Below are positions 1-9,812 of a stretch of DNA of 64,000 bases, piece after piece. Position 1 is the stretch's first letter. The number at the start of each line of letters is the position of its first letter. The translations under genes were made by a program, and so were the position numbers. The stretch comes from Brachypodium distachyon (Eukaryota > Streptophyta > Magnoliopsida > Poales > Poaceae): assembly GCF_000005505.3 (NCBI RefSeq), contig NC_016131.3, positions 57,149,355 to 57,213,354 of the forward strand, written 5' to 3'. A model generated the notes under the pieces. The model was given only the letters and a program-made list of their open reading frames with translations. It made no database searches and had not been told where the DNA came from.

Positions 1-87
1 CTCCTCTTAATACCAAGATCGAGAGCACAACAACGAGATCGACTGATCGAGGCTATAATAGAATGACTGATTAGCTAGCTAGCTAAG

Positions 88-867
88 CTAGGTAAAGGCG
101 TTGAAGAGCAAGGGCAAGTAGAGTCCTCCTCCGAGACCTCCCAATCCCACGTCGTAGTAGCACCCGATCGGCACCCCGGGGAGGCACGGCGGCAGGGGCT
201 CCAGAGCCGGCGCCGCCGCTTGCTGCATCGCCGTCGTCTTGCGACCACTACAAGAGGCCGCAGGGTTCTCAGCACTGGTCTTCGACGACGATGCCGCCGC
301 CGCCTTGCCACTGCCGGCGGCATCATCATCAAGCTTGCCGCGCCCGATCTTGGTCTTGTTGGTCCTGACTTTCTTCTTCTTCTTCTTCTTCTTCTTCTTC
401 TTCTTGGCGTAGGAGATGCCGCGCGCCCTGGACTGCGTGTCCCGGACATCCCGCAGGTACAGCCTCACCGCCCTGGCCGCAAACGGGTTAATGCTTGCCT
501 TGTTGTTGTCGTTGTCGTTGTCGGCGAATGCGGCGCGGAGGCGGCCGACGAGCGCGTCGAGGCTGCCCCAGGCCTGCTGGAGCGGGCACTGGCATGGGTG
601 AAAGTGTGTGTTGGCGGTGGAAGAAGAAAGGGCGGCGCCGCCGTAGGAAGGGCAGTGCGGGATGTGGACGCGTGTCTTGCCGAAGCGGTCGAGGTGGCGG
701 AGGAACTCGAGCACGTGCGCGCCGCTGCAGCGCCGGAGCTCCAGCGGCGGGCGGTGCGCCGCCAGGTACCGCGTGAAGGTGGCCCAGTCGCGGCGCTTCT
801 GCGACTCGTACCTGCTCATCGCCTTCTTCTTCGGCTCTGGCGCGTCTTCAGATTCAGACTTCTCCAT
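88..867 (-). CDS. ALOG-family transcription regulator, G1-like
   Basis: Single-exon frame of 259 codons. The start chosen is the ATG at 867, directly before the acidic/basic leader ([15 protein letters not shown]). The upstream extension to 1053 runs through the TATA box and is not coding. Residues about 18-154 form an ALOG domain: it begins [14 protein letters not shown], contains the zinc-ribbon insert with His71, Cys72, Cys92 and Cys94, and ends with [20 protein letters not shown] run of 12 lysines (155-166), encoded by a CTT/AAG microsatellite at about 370-404, sits where ALOG proteins carry their nuclear localisation signal. Family knowledge: ALOG proteins are nuclear DNA-binding regulators of inflorescence, lemma and light responses. 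The next gene (epimerase) suggests orthology to rice G1, but that is inference from recalled gene order. The Ala/Ser/Lys-rich tail is low complexity. Confidence 0.93.
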   Translation of the reverse strand: MEKSESEDAPEPKKKAMSRYESQKRRDWATFTRYLAAHRPPLELRRCSGAHVLEFLRHLDRFGKTRVHIPHCPSYGGAALSSSTANTHFHPCQCPLQQAWGSLDALVGRLRAAFADNDNDNNKASINPFAARAVRLYLRDVRDTQSRARGISYAKKKKKKKKKKKKVRTNKTKIGRGKLDDDAAGSGKAAAASSSKTSAENPAASCSGRKTTAMQQAAAPALEPLPPCLPGVPIGCYYDVGLGGLGGGLYLPLLFNAFT

Positions 868-935
868 GGATTGCCACTCGGCCGGACACCACTGCTCGAT
901 GTGCTTCAGATCGCCTTGAGACGAGACCCGCGGTG

Positions 936-952
936 TATATATGTATATATAG
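936..952 (-). promoter_or_regulatory. TATA box of the ALOG gene
   Basis: Two overlapping TATATAT motifs lie about 70-85 bp upstream of the ALOG start codon at 867, on the minus strand. Spacing suits a short 5' UTR. Confidence 0.6.
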
Positions 953-992
953 TGGACCGGATTTCGTAAGGCATGTGCGTGGGTAGAACGTA

Positions 993-1104
993 CTCCCTCT
1001 GGTCTTAAATTCTTGACTAAAATTTGTTCAAATTTGAATGTATCTATTCTCAAAAAATGTCTAGATACATGTAATATTTCGTTAACAAAATAGGATCGGA
1101 GGAT
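993..1104. mobile_element. Decayed Stowaway-like MITE
   Basis: Left end CTCCCTCTGGTC and right end GGATCGGAGGA are degenerate inverted repeats. The interior shares ATCTAGACAT/ATACATGTAATATTTCG-type sequence with the intact copy at 15165-15277. It lies directly upstream of the ALOG TATA box. Confidence 0.65.
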
Positions 1105-1231
1105 GCACCCACATCAGTACATTATGGCTTTTGCATTTGGGAGTAGCTAGACGACGGGACGGCCGGCGGGCAGGGCGGCGGAGGTCGGTCAGAATGCAGA
1201 AGCAGGCGGTGTGGTACGCGTAGGGGCTCGG

Positions 1232-1333
1232 ATGCATGCATGCAGATGCTGAGGTCAGCATGCATGCATGCATGAGGGCAGAGGGGCCGGCCGGGCCAGG
1301 GGAGGGGCTCGGGTTGATGCATGCATGCATGCA
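1232..1333. repeat. Three clusters of palindromic ATGCATGC (RY-type) repeats
   Basis: Clusters at about 1232-1243, 1258-1274 and 1316-1333 are made of TGCA/ATGCATGC palindromes. CATGCA is the RY element bound by B3-domain factors. They lie about 365-465 bp upstream of the ALOG start codon. A role in its promoter is inference. Confidence 0.6.
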
Positions 1334-1649
1334 CGTATACCGACGGTGTGCAGACATACATGCATCTGATCTGGGGACGGATATGGATCGAGACGCCGCG
1401 CGCCCACTGCATGCCCACTGGATTGCATATAGCTCTTTGGGCTCTTATACGGTACCCTGTAATGAAAACAGGCCGTCCGTTCGAGGAGATCCAGCGGTAC
1501 GCAGAGCGAGCAGTATAAATCGGTTCGAGGGTAGTTTCGGAACATCATAACTTTTCAGCCCAGCAGGCCCCGCTCCCGGCCTCCCGCATGGCCCACACGG
1601 GTCTCGCTTCGCTCCCGCTGCTAGCCGCCGCTGCCCGCGTGCCCGCTAG

Positions 1650-1820
1650 GGTCCGGCCGTCGCTGACCAGCCCGGTCACCAACGCGCGTTCTGGAACCCG
1701 ATGGGCCGCGTCACGTCATCCACCGCCTCCTGGGCGTTCGACGTCGACATCCCTGCCGTGCCAGAGTTCGCGCGGCGTCCCTGCTCCAAGGGCAGCAAGA
1801 TGGTGTGGGAGGACGAGTAG
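1650..1820 (+). pseudogene. Exon-like remnant of an unrecognised gene
   Basis: A frame of about 57 codons between a stop at 1647 and TAG at 1818. Its last part reads like real protein with GC3-rich codons ([17 protein letters not shown], then [20 protein letters not shown]). No start codon or splice partner is evident, and I do not recognise the family. It may be the last exon of a lost gene. Confidence 0.3.
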
Positions 1821-2478
1821 CCATAGCCGAGGAGGTGCAGAGACCCCTAGCTAGCCTGCAAGATGCCCCGCCTCCTCACGAGTGAGAAGAGGGGCTCGCC
1901 GGTGAGGTTGAGGCCTCGAGGGTGGCTGGGGCCGGCGGCCATGCATGGCGAGGCGGACGAGCGGCTCACCTGCGAGGTCGAGGAGGGATTGGGTAGCGGC
2001 GAGAGGGCAATGAGCGGCTCACCGGCGAGGTCGACGAGGGCTGTTGACGCGGCCAGAGGACGATGAGCAGCTCGCCGACGAGGTCGAGGCTGAGGGCAGC
2101 GGCCGGAGGGCAACAACCGTCGAGGCCAAACAAACGGAGGAAATGGGCTGAAGCCCAAAAGGAATGCCCGGCCTCTACGAATTAAAAGGAAAAATATCCA
2201 TATTACCCTTAAGAAATGAAGGGTGTACGATTATATACTGTTCGCTCTACCCAAGAAGTATAGGGGCCGGATACCAAAAAAACCTTTAGTTTTTTTCATC
2301 AGATCGGTCTTTTTGTTGAGTGGGCTAACGCATGAAGCTGTTTTGTTCAGTTTACGCACAAACCAACACCACCAAAAATTTGGCATACCCAATTTTTCGC
2401 CAGAGGATTTGCATGTGTCGGGTCAAATTTTGGTCAATTTGAGTCTCGTGAACATGGACACGTCGGGCATCATTAATT
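1821..2478. other. No gene seen; GC-rich degenerate repeats
   Basis: From about 1885 to 2110 an imperfect GC-rich unit around CTCACCGGCGAGGTCGA recurs about four times. Frames here are arginine/proline-rich on both strands and I do not support them as genes. The rest, to 2478, is AT-richer with no feature. Confidence 0.5.
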
Positions 2479-2610
2479 GGGCCATACAAACTCAAAATAC
2501 ATCATGCGGGCTTGAATTTCCTTCTACGATGATGGCATTTGGGCCATACAAACTCAAAATACATCATGCGAGCTTGGATTTCTTTCTACCATGATGGCAT
2601 TTGGGCCAAA
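2479..2610. repeat. 62-bp tandem duplication
   Basis: Unit 1 starts at 2479 and unit 2 at 2541, both opening GGGCCATACAAACTC. A third partial copy starts at 2603 with GGGCCAAACAGG. The period is 62 bp and units differ at a few sites. Confidence 0.85.
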
Positions 2611-3885
2611 CAGGCCCATGTGTAGATGGACTGGTCCAAAGCTTAGGTGTAGCCCAAATGGATGCAGCCTCTGTCTTGGGGCATTTAGGCACAAAGGAAC
2701 CGAAAGACCCTCCCATCATCTCCTAAAAAGGGAGTAAGCTAGATTTTTTATACTTCGGTACTATTAAAAAAGGTGGAGTAAATTAGCTTGTTCTTTACAA
2801 TATAAGTTGAGCAAAGTAGCTACGGACATGTGGCTTGTGCATCCACGGAACGTGCACATCTTGAAGATACCTAGCCAGTGCAAACTACTCAAAGGGCCCA
2901 TACTACATCGATAGTCATCTTCCTGCTCTGACACTACTCTCATCTGCTAATGTGTAGAGTTGCAACATTACGGCTTCAGAATACCCTTTTGACTCTTCTT
3001 AGTTCAACCAAATGAACTAAATTTTCAAAATAACACAACATTTTGAAACTAATTCATTTGTTTGAACTAAAAAGGATCAAAGGATAGCCTGAGAATGACC
3101 ATGTTGCACCCAACCTATGTGTATCACGGGTCTTTTCATAAATGTAGAAGGCATTCTAAGCCAAAAAAATTGTTGACAGCTTAGCAAAACCGAACTTCTG
3201 TTGACAAAGTTGGCACGTACAATAGAATTTTGCATCCAAGTTTTGGTTTCTGTGACGTAGGCTTGGGTGGCAATATTGATGTACACATATCAACCGTACA
3301 TCATCAATTGCAGTTGATGTTCTTTTATTGGTCAGAGAACAAGACTTTTGTTGATGGTACCAGCTCAACTTTCAGGGAGGGGGGGGGGGGGGGTGTGTGG
3401 AATTCTATTATAGTTGCTAATTAATCTCATTAGCACATTGCATACTGCACGACTGCTAGTTTCGCATCTTTCAGTTAGACTGCCAACCTACCTTATTCCA
3501 AAAGCTGAAAACGAAGTAAGCCAACTCGATTGGGCAACCAATTTTCTTAAATGTAATTCAGGTTTTTTTGTATTAAGCAAGAAGAGTCTAACTACATAAA
3601 GTCAAAGGAAAAATGCCAAAGAAAACATTTCATGTTACTTGGCAGCTAGCTGGGGTGCTATCCTCAGAAATCATACACAGGTGCTGTTTGTCCATCTGTT
3701 TGGACGCCTTCATCTGTGCCGCTCGGCTGATGAAGCAGAAGCTCTGCCCTTACTCTGATCACACTGTACAATAATTGAAGTGTTTGAAATAAAAAAAGGC
3801 AGGCAACAATTTCTGACATGTGAATTTTATGGGTCTAGAGATATGGAGCGAGCTACACCAACGCGCTAAGACTGGTCCCGTTTAC
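2611..3885. other. Intergenic, no gene seen
   Basis: AT-rich DNA without a supportable coding frame. It contains a G homopolymer at about 3379-3393. Short frames here lack family features. Confidence 0.5.
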
Positions 3886-3900
3886 GCACAGACCATTGTT

Positions 3901-4090
3901 TTTTTAGAAACACAGTACAAACGCAGACGCTCACAACACACGCATACGCTCACCCCTATGAGCAAGCGCCGGTTAAATTCTAAAATAATCCAGGAAAATG
4001 TGACACGCATGTCAAGTTTAGGACTTGAACCTAGGTGGGCTGATTCTACCACAAGGAATCAGACCACCTGAGTTAGGCTCAGTTCACATC
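3901..4090 (-). mobile_element. tRNA-derived SINE with target duplication
   Basis: On the minus strand the element begins near 4085 with an A-box-like CTAACTCAGGTGGT and a B-box GGTTCAAGTCC, the internal RNA polymerase III promoter of tRNA-derived SINEs. It ends at 3901 with TTTCTAAAAAAA. CCATTGTT occurs on both sides (3893-3900 and 4096-4103), within a longer imperfect match beginning CACA, giving a target duplication of about 8-14 bp. It resembles Au-type grass SINEs; the family name is not certain. Confidence 0.7.
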
Positions 4091-4148
4091 ACAATCCATT
4101 GTTCTGTTTGCGCAGAAACTAAATATTCTTAGCAACTGATAATGTATA

Positions 4149-4380
4149 CTCTCTCCCTTTCACAAAGGTTGGCGTATTAATTTTGTTTCGTCAAGACATG
4201 ACTTTGACCAAGAATTATTCTATCTATTAATATGTAAGTTATATTAGGAAATCATGATCATTAGTAAGAACTTTTAAAGACAAATCTATCGATATAAATT
4301 TCATGTATGAAAAAACGCATACCAATAAAGTTTTCATTGGTCAAAGTCTTGTCTTAACGAATCAAAATACGCCGAGGGAG
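4149..4380. mobile_element. Stowaway MITE, about 232 bp
   Basis: Starts CTCTCTCCCTTTCAC and ends GCCGAGGGAG, flanked by TA on both sides (4147-4148 and 4381-4382). Long inner inverted repeats include GACTTTGACCAA and TTGGTCAAAGTC. Confidence 0.85.
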
Positions 4381-5090
4381 TATCTAGGTTGTTCATCGAC
4401 GACTGTTTAGCAATAATGTAGGCCACCCGCACCGATTTTGACCTTAACTTTGGGGTTAGTTAAGCCTTAATTTTAGGCCTAGCTAGGATTGATTAACATT
4501 ACTTTTGGTGTCAGCTACAGTAGGATTGATTAACCTTAATGTTTGTGGTTAGCTAGGATTGATTAATTGGATCGAGGGCTCAAATGTCAAACTATACAAG
4601 GAAAATTGTTTGACGGACCGAACGTCTGGCAGCCACTAGCTAGCCAGTATATCGAGTGCGAATATATACATGTCGAACCACTAATTAACCACTGCATGTG
4701 CAAAAGGTGAAAGTTAAGGACAGACTAATTGAACCATGCATATGGTTGCACGGCCCGCGGTCTCATGAGACAGACTGATCACGGCTGACCCGTCGTCCAT
4801 GTGTTCGGTTTCGGTTGGCACCCATTTTTAAACAAGTCAAAAATGGCTGTCCACTGCGAAATATATCACGAGCCATCGTTCCTCATACATTCTCACATGC
4901 GTGCCGACCCTGGCCCACCATACAGTCACAGACCAAAGCAAAAGAAAACATCCAAATTGAATTAACACAAGCCAAGCAATTAAAACACTGCATTCATTCA
5001 GAGAGCTGACCAAGTCTGACCATGACGACGTCAGCGAGCAGTGGGCCCCACCCGCAGCCGTCTCTTTCCACGGGAAACTCCGCTGTGAGC
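4381..5090. other. Upstream region of the epimerase gene
   Basis: No coding feature. Between 4440 and 4575 a short motif (GCTAGGATTGATTAA and variants) recurs three times. The sequence from about 5090 to 5550 is CT-rich and is the likely promoter-proximal and 5' UTR region of the epimerase gene. Confidence 0.45.
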
Positions 5091-5552
5091 ACCGGATGCA
5101 GAGGAGACTAGTGCCTTTTCCCCCTCGCTGCCCCCTTTCCCTTTCCGTTTGTTCCCCACTTCACACGATCCATCCATCCATTCGCTGCCTGCCGCTTTCC
5201 TCGACCCAGTCGCAAAGCCGCGACCTTTCCTTCCAGTTCCACTCTCCCTTCCTCTTCCTCAGCCCGAGTGCCGCGGCGTACGCGTGTCCACCTTCCTTCT
5301 GCAAAAGGATCGGAGATTCGGAGGGCTGGCCTCGCACTAGCACTAGCTGTCTGCGCCTGTGTCTGGGAGAGGAAAAGGGAGAGGGTTGTTGGATCTGACT
5401 CTCTCTCACTCGCTGCGCCTCTCTCTCTTTTTGCGCGGCCGGCGGCGGATTCCAGCCTTTTCTTCAAATTCGCAGCAGGGACAGATCGATGCTGCCCAGC
5501 AGCAGGAGCAGGCCGCAGCCCAGACCCGCCGGCAGATCTTGGTCCTTCTCAG

Positions 5553-5950
5553 GTTCGCCGCAATTCCCGTCCTCCCAAACTCTTGCTAATACTCCGTAGT
5601 CAAGCTTCCTGGCTTCCTGCGATGGATGATTGATGCCCTGGCTCGTGATTAATTGAGCTTTCTTGCTATCTCCCTGGTTTCGCGCAATTCCCGTCTCCAA
5701 CTCTACACACAAGCTCTTCTTGCGGTCAATACTGTCCATCGTTACAAGATGATTAGTCTGCTGATGAAAATGCTTAGTTCCTTGTCCGTCCGATGTCCAT
5801 GTGTGCAATTGGGGGGATTTTGTTTTTTTGGCTTGGCGGGGTTATATGTGACAGCATGCGCTCTCGGTTCTTGCTCATGGCCATCTGATTGGTTAAAGAT
5901 TTTCCATATGTACATCTAGCTGAACTGAGCTCGTGCTGTTCTGTTCGCAG
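5553..5950 (+). other. 5' UTR intron of the epimerase gene
   Basis: A donor in TCTCAG|GTTCGC (GT at 5553) and an acceptor TTCGCAG ending at 5950 lie just before the start codon at 5953. This is inferred from splice signals and the leader layout. Confidence 0.55.
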
Positions 5951-5952
5951 AG

Positions 5953-8242
5953 ATGGACTTCTCCGACCCCAAGCGCAAGCCGAGGTACCTCAGCAAGGTA
6001 ATCATGGCCGCGCTGCTCATCGCCATGTGCGTCGTCATGCTCACCCAGCCGCCCTGCCATAGGAGGCTCCCCAGTGTGGTAAGTAACTCTTCCCAGCCAC
6101 CCGGCCATTGGGCTGCAATGCGGGATGCTACTTGTTTGGTTAAATTTTCATGGTTTTGACTGGACAAAAGAGCTACTAGTATGAACTTCTAAACAGATCT
6201 TACTAGAAAACATTCGCCGGACACAATGATGAGACAATGCAGTAGAAACAGAACATGCATATATATTAATAGTGTATTGTTCTTTTAGTCTAGATGCTTC
6301 TGGGAAGCTGAGAGTATCTTGCCATACATAATTCAAGTGGTTCATATTTAAATCCTCACTTGTGTGCTGTCACCAGTTCTCCATCCACGAGCCTGGAGTA
6401 ACACATGTGCTGGTGACGGGTGGTGCTGGCTACATTGGTTCGCACGCTGCTCTTCGGTTGCTGAAAGACTCCTTCAGAGTCACCATTGTGGTTGGTACTT
6501 TATTCACCACTCTGTGTTGTTGTTTCTTGCTCAAATTCAGCAATATATATATGCAGGTTTATGCAAACGCTTTCAATTTTTTCTCTTCTCCAGGATAATC
6601 TTTCAAGAGGAAATATCGGGGCAGTCAAGGTTCTTCAGAGCTTGTTTCCTGAGCCTGGGCGACTGCAATTTATATATGCTGACTTAGGGGATCCAAAAGC
6701 TGTATCCTGATATCTTTAAAAAAAATAGTTAGCCATTTCTGTAGATATATCTCTCACTTAAAGGTTAAGATTTTGTTCCTTGACATGTCCTTAGGTTAAT
6801 AAAATATTTGCAGAAAATGCATTTGATGCTGTCATGCACTTTGCCGCCGTCGCTTATGTGGGCGAGAGCACGCTTGAGCCTCTCAGGTACCAAAGTTTTG
6901 CTTGTCAGTCTGTATTATCCATCAAACATACCTACTCTACCACACGAGATACTGAAACGCTTTGAACAGGTACTACCATAACATCACTGCAAATACTCTA
7001 GTTGTGCTAGAAGCCATGGCGACACACGATGTGAGAACTCTGATCTACTCTAGCACTTGTGCCACCTATGGTGAACCTGAGAAGATGCCTATCACTGAAG
7101 AAACTCCCCAGGTTAGTCGTTGCGCCTCTGTAACCTATTGCTTCTTTCTGAAGGCTTTTTCACAGCGTGTAAACTCCCAACAGTATTTCCCCCCTGAAAT
7201 TGTTTGCTTAATCTTGTTGTGCAGTTTCCAATCAACCCGTATGGTAAGGCCAAGAAAATGGCAGAGGATATCATTTTGGACTTCTCCAAGTCCAGGAAAT
7301 CAGACATGTCAGTGATGATTCTAAGGTTGGTGTCACTTGCTGAAAACTGTGAAGTATCCTCTTTACCACGCCATAGCACTATTTGATTACTGAGTGATTA
7401 TTCCTGACACTATCAGATACTTCAATGTCATTGGTTCTGACCCAGAAGGCAGGCTGGGTGAGGCTCCACCACCTGAATTGCGTGAGCATGGCCGTATATC
7501 TGGTGCATGCTTCGATGCAGCACTAGGGATAATCCCAGGTTTGAAGGTACATCTTCCACCACCTAATCAATTTTTGTTCTGAGCTGTGCAACAATTACAC
7601 CGAACAGTGTGTGTTAGATCACCTGACAATGAATAAAAAAAATCTGCTTATGTTCTACTTTTTTTTTTCTTCTTCTTGCGAACTCTTATTTACCAGTACA
7701 TGACTGATTAATAGATCCTGCTTTTCTTTATCTTTACAGGTGAAAGGTACCGACTATGAGACGTCCGATGGCACTTGTGTAAGAGATTACATTGATGTCA
7801 CTGATCTGGTTGACGCCCACGTGAAGGCGCTGAACAAGGCAGAAAGAGGCAAAGTTGGCATATACAACGTTGGCACTGGAAGAGGTCAACCCTCAGTCAC
7901 CACATATTATATTATGACCATCTTAACAGAGAACAGAGGATTACATTTTCTGGCTACAGTTTCAGTCAGCTAATTCATTTTCATCCTTTTGGCTGGCCAG
8001 GTAGGTCAGTGAAGGAGTTTGTGGAAGCTTGCAAGAAGGCAACAGGGGTTGACATCAAGGTCGACTACTTCAATCGCCGCCCCGGTGACTACGCAGAAGT
8101 GTACAGCGACCCTGCAAAGATCAACCGTGAGCTGAATTGGACAGCACAGCACACGGAACTCCAAGAGAGCCTCAGGGTCGCATGGACTTGGCAGAAGAAG
8201 CACCGGAGTGGCTACGGACCGCCTCAGGCTATGATTTTGTGA
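5953..8242 (+). CDS. UDP-arabinose 4-epimerase-like (UXE) Golgi enzyme
   Basis: Ten coding exons: 5953-6078, 6377-6490, 6594-6701, 6795-6886, 6970-7111, 7225-7325, 7417-7546, 7740-7884, 8001-8242, with 5953 as start; that is nine coding exons plus one 5' UTR exon. All junctions are GT-AG and keep frame, giving 399 aa, normal for this family. A short basic cytosolic tail is followed by a membrane segment at about 16-32 (type II, Golgi). The NAD-binding GxxGxxG motif is TGGAGYIG (57-63), and the extended SDR catalytic Tyr200-xxx-Lys204 lies in NPYGKAKK, after YSSTCATYG. Family role: interconverts UDP-xylose and UDP-arabinose for cell-wall arabinan and arabinoxylan. A UDP-glucose 4-epimerase role is less likely because of the membrane anchor. 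Nothing is broken. Confidence 0.95.
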
Positions 8243-9812
8243 AGAGGTTTACTTTACCATGTAGCATGATCTGTTGGCTGAAGATTTAGGTGGATATATT
8301 CCTAGGAATGTTCCTCAAGGGCTGTACTGGCTCAATATATAGCTCATATGGTCCATTCGTTCGATTCTTGAGATTTCATATTTATGGGAGATAATAGTAG
8401 TTCCTTGTGATATTGATATGACAGTATATAATGAAAATCCGATAAGTTATTCCCTGATTATCCAATGGCGCAAGTTTCTAGACAAAATTCCAGTGGGAAA
8501 TATACCATAAATATGCCTCATGGCTAGTGCTGGGTAACACAAAAACTGGAGCATCAATATTCAATCAGTCAGAAACTACTTGTTAGGCCATATCAGTCTT
8601 TTTAAGGAACCCAAAACGGAGCGATAGATAGGATGGCACGCCATCTTTTCATGGAATGTAGGTGTAGACTTCGTAACTGACGACGGATTAGACAAACATT
8701 CCTCTTCGTAGAAACTAGAAAGGGGTGTAATTGTTTCGATGAAACGGTATTGACTTGTGCACCAGATGAAGCACCTAACCTAACCAACGTCCAGAGCCAA
8801 ACAGGCAAGTACAAAGTAGCCAGTGGAGATGAGTTTCCAGGTTCTCCAAGAAACCAGATCCAAAAGAAAAAAAAACTACACCATTTTTTACATGCAAAAT
8901 TGTTTTACAACCAAGCCATGCACTCATTCTGTTTTTGCCATCATACACAGTTTTAAACGCATGCATTAGCGAGATAAGCCCAGTGACAACAAACAAAAAT
9001 GGCAAAAACAAAACAAGTACTCTCTCCGTTTCATAATTCTTATCGAAATCTTACGTGCATCTAGACACCTTTTAGGAATAGATACATCCATTTTTTGGTA
9101 AATTTGAGACAATTATGAAACAGAGGGAGTACAAACTTAGTGGCAAGAAAAAAAAAGATAGAAAGGAGCTTCAGTAAGCTAACACATCATGCTACCTTTG
9201 CGGAAGGATAACTAAAGCTTTTAAGTCCCCTATGTTTCCAGCCAGTCATGTATGCACCCACGACTCCCTGTTGGCGATCTACAGATCACAGCCATAGGGG
9301 GCACTGATTTTGTTTGGACAAGACTCCTGCATTAAGAATAGTTTTGCATGAATGGAATGCCTTTCTTTAATTCAGCAAAACTAGATGCTTGTAGCTCAGG
9401 AGTAGATAATAATAAACTGTACACTAGACCTTTTAAGAAGGAATCCGATACAGAACTACAGAGATCCTGTGCTCAACGCAATCAGAAAAACAGTACAAAC
9501 CACTGTATTGAACACGACAAGGTGATGGCCTTCAGCTTATTGAACGCTGCACCCTCCTAGACACCAACAAAATGACTGGATGAGATATTTATCCTCTCTT
9601 AAGCCGGTAAAGTCATACTTGATACGTTTACTACCTATGCCCATGTCTCATTTCTCTAGCTTTCAGGAGTAAGACCAGCCACCAATATTGATAGGGAAAA
9701 AATCACTCTTCAATGATTGTTTCCTGCGGTCCAAAAGCAAGCACCATAAACAAATGATGTCAAATACTACACAACCAATGGCATTAATATATACATTTTA
9801 TAAGGTTCATAC
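8243..9812. other. Space between two convergent genes
   Basis: 3' flanks of the epimerase gene (from the left) and the MYB gene (from the right). Apart from the MITE at 9020-9129 I see no gene here. Confidence 0.55.
9020..9129. mobile_element. Stowaway MITE, about 110 bp
   Basis: Begins CTCTCTCCGTTTCATAATT and ends AATTATGAAACAGAGGGAG, near-perfect inverted repeats with TA on both sides (9018-9019, 9130-9131). Confidence 0.9.

Noticed and set aside
4020..4085. A tRNA gene on the minus strand
   Set aside because: A and B boxes are present, but no cloverleaf forms and the A-rich end with target duplication points to a SINE.
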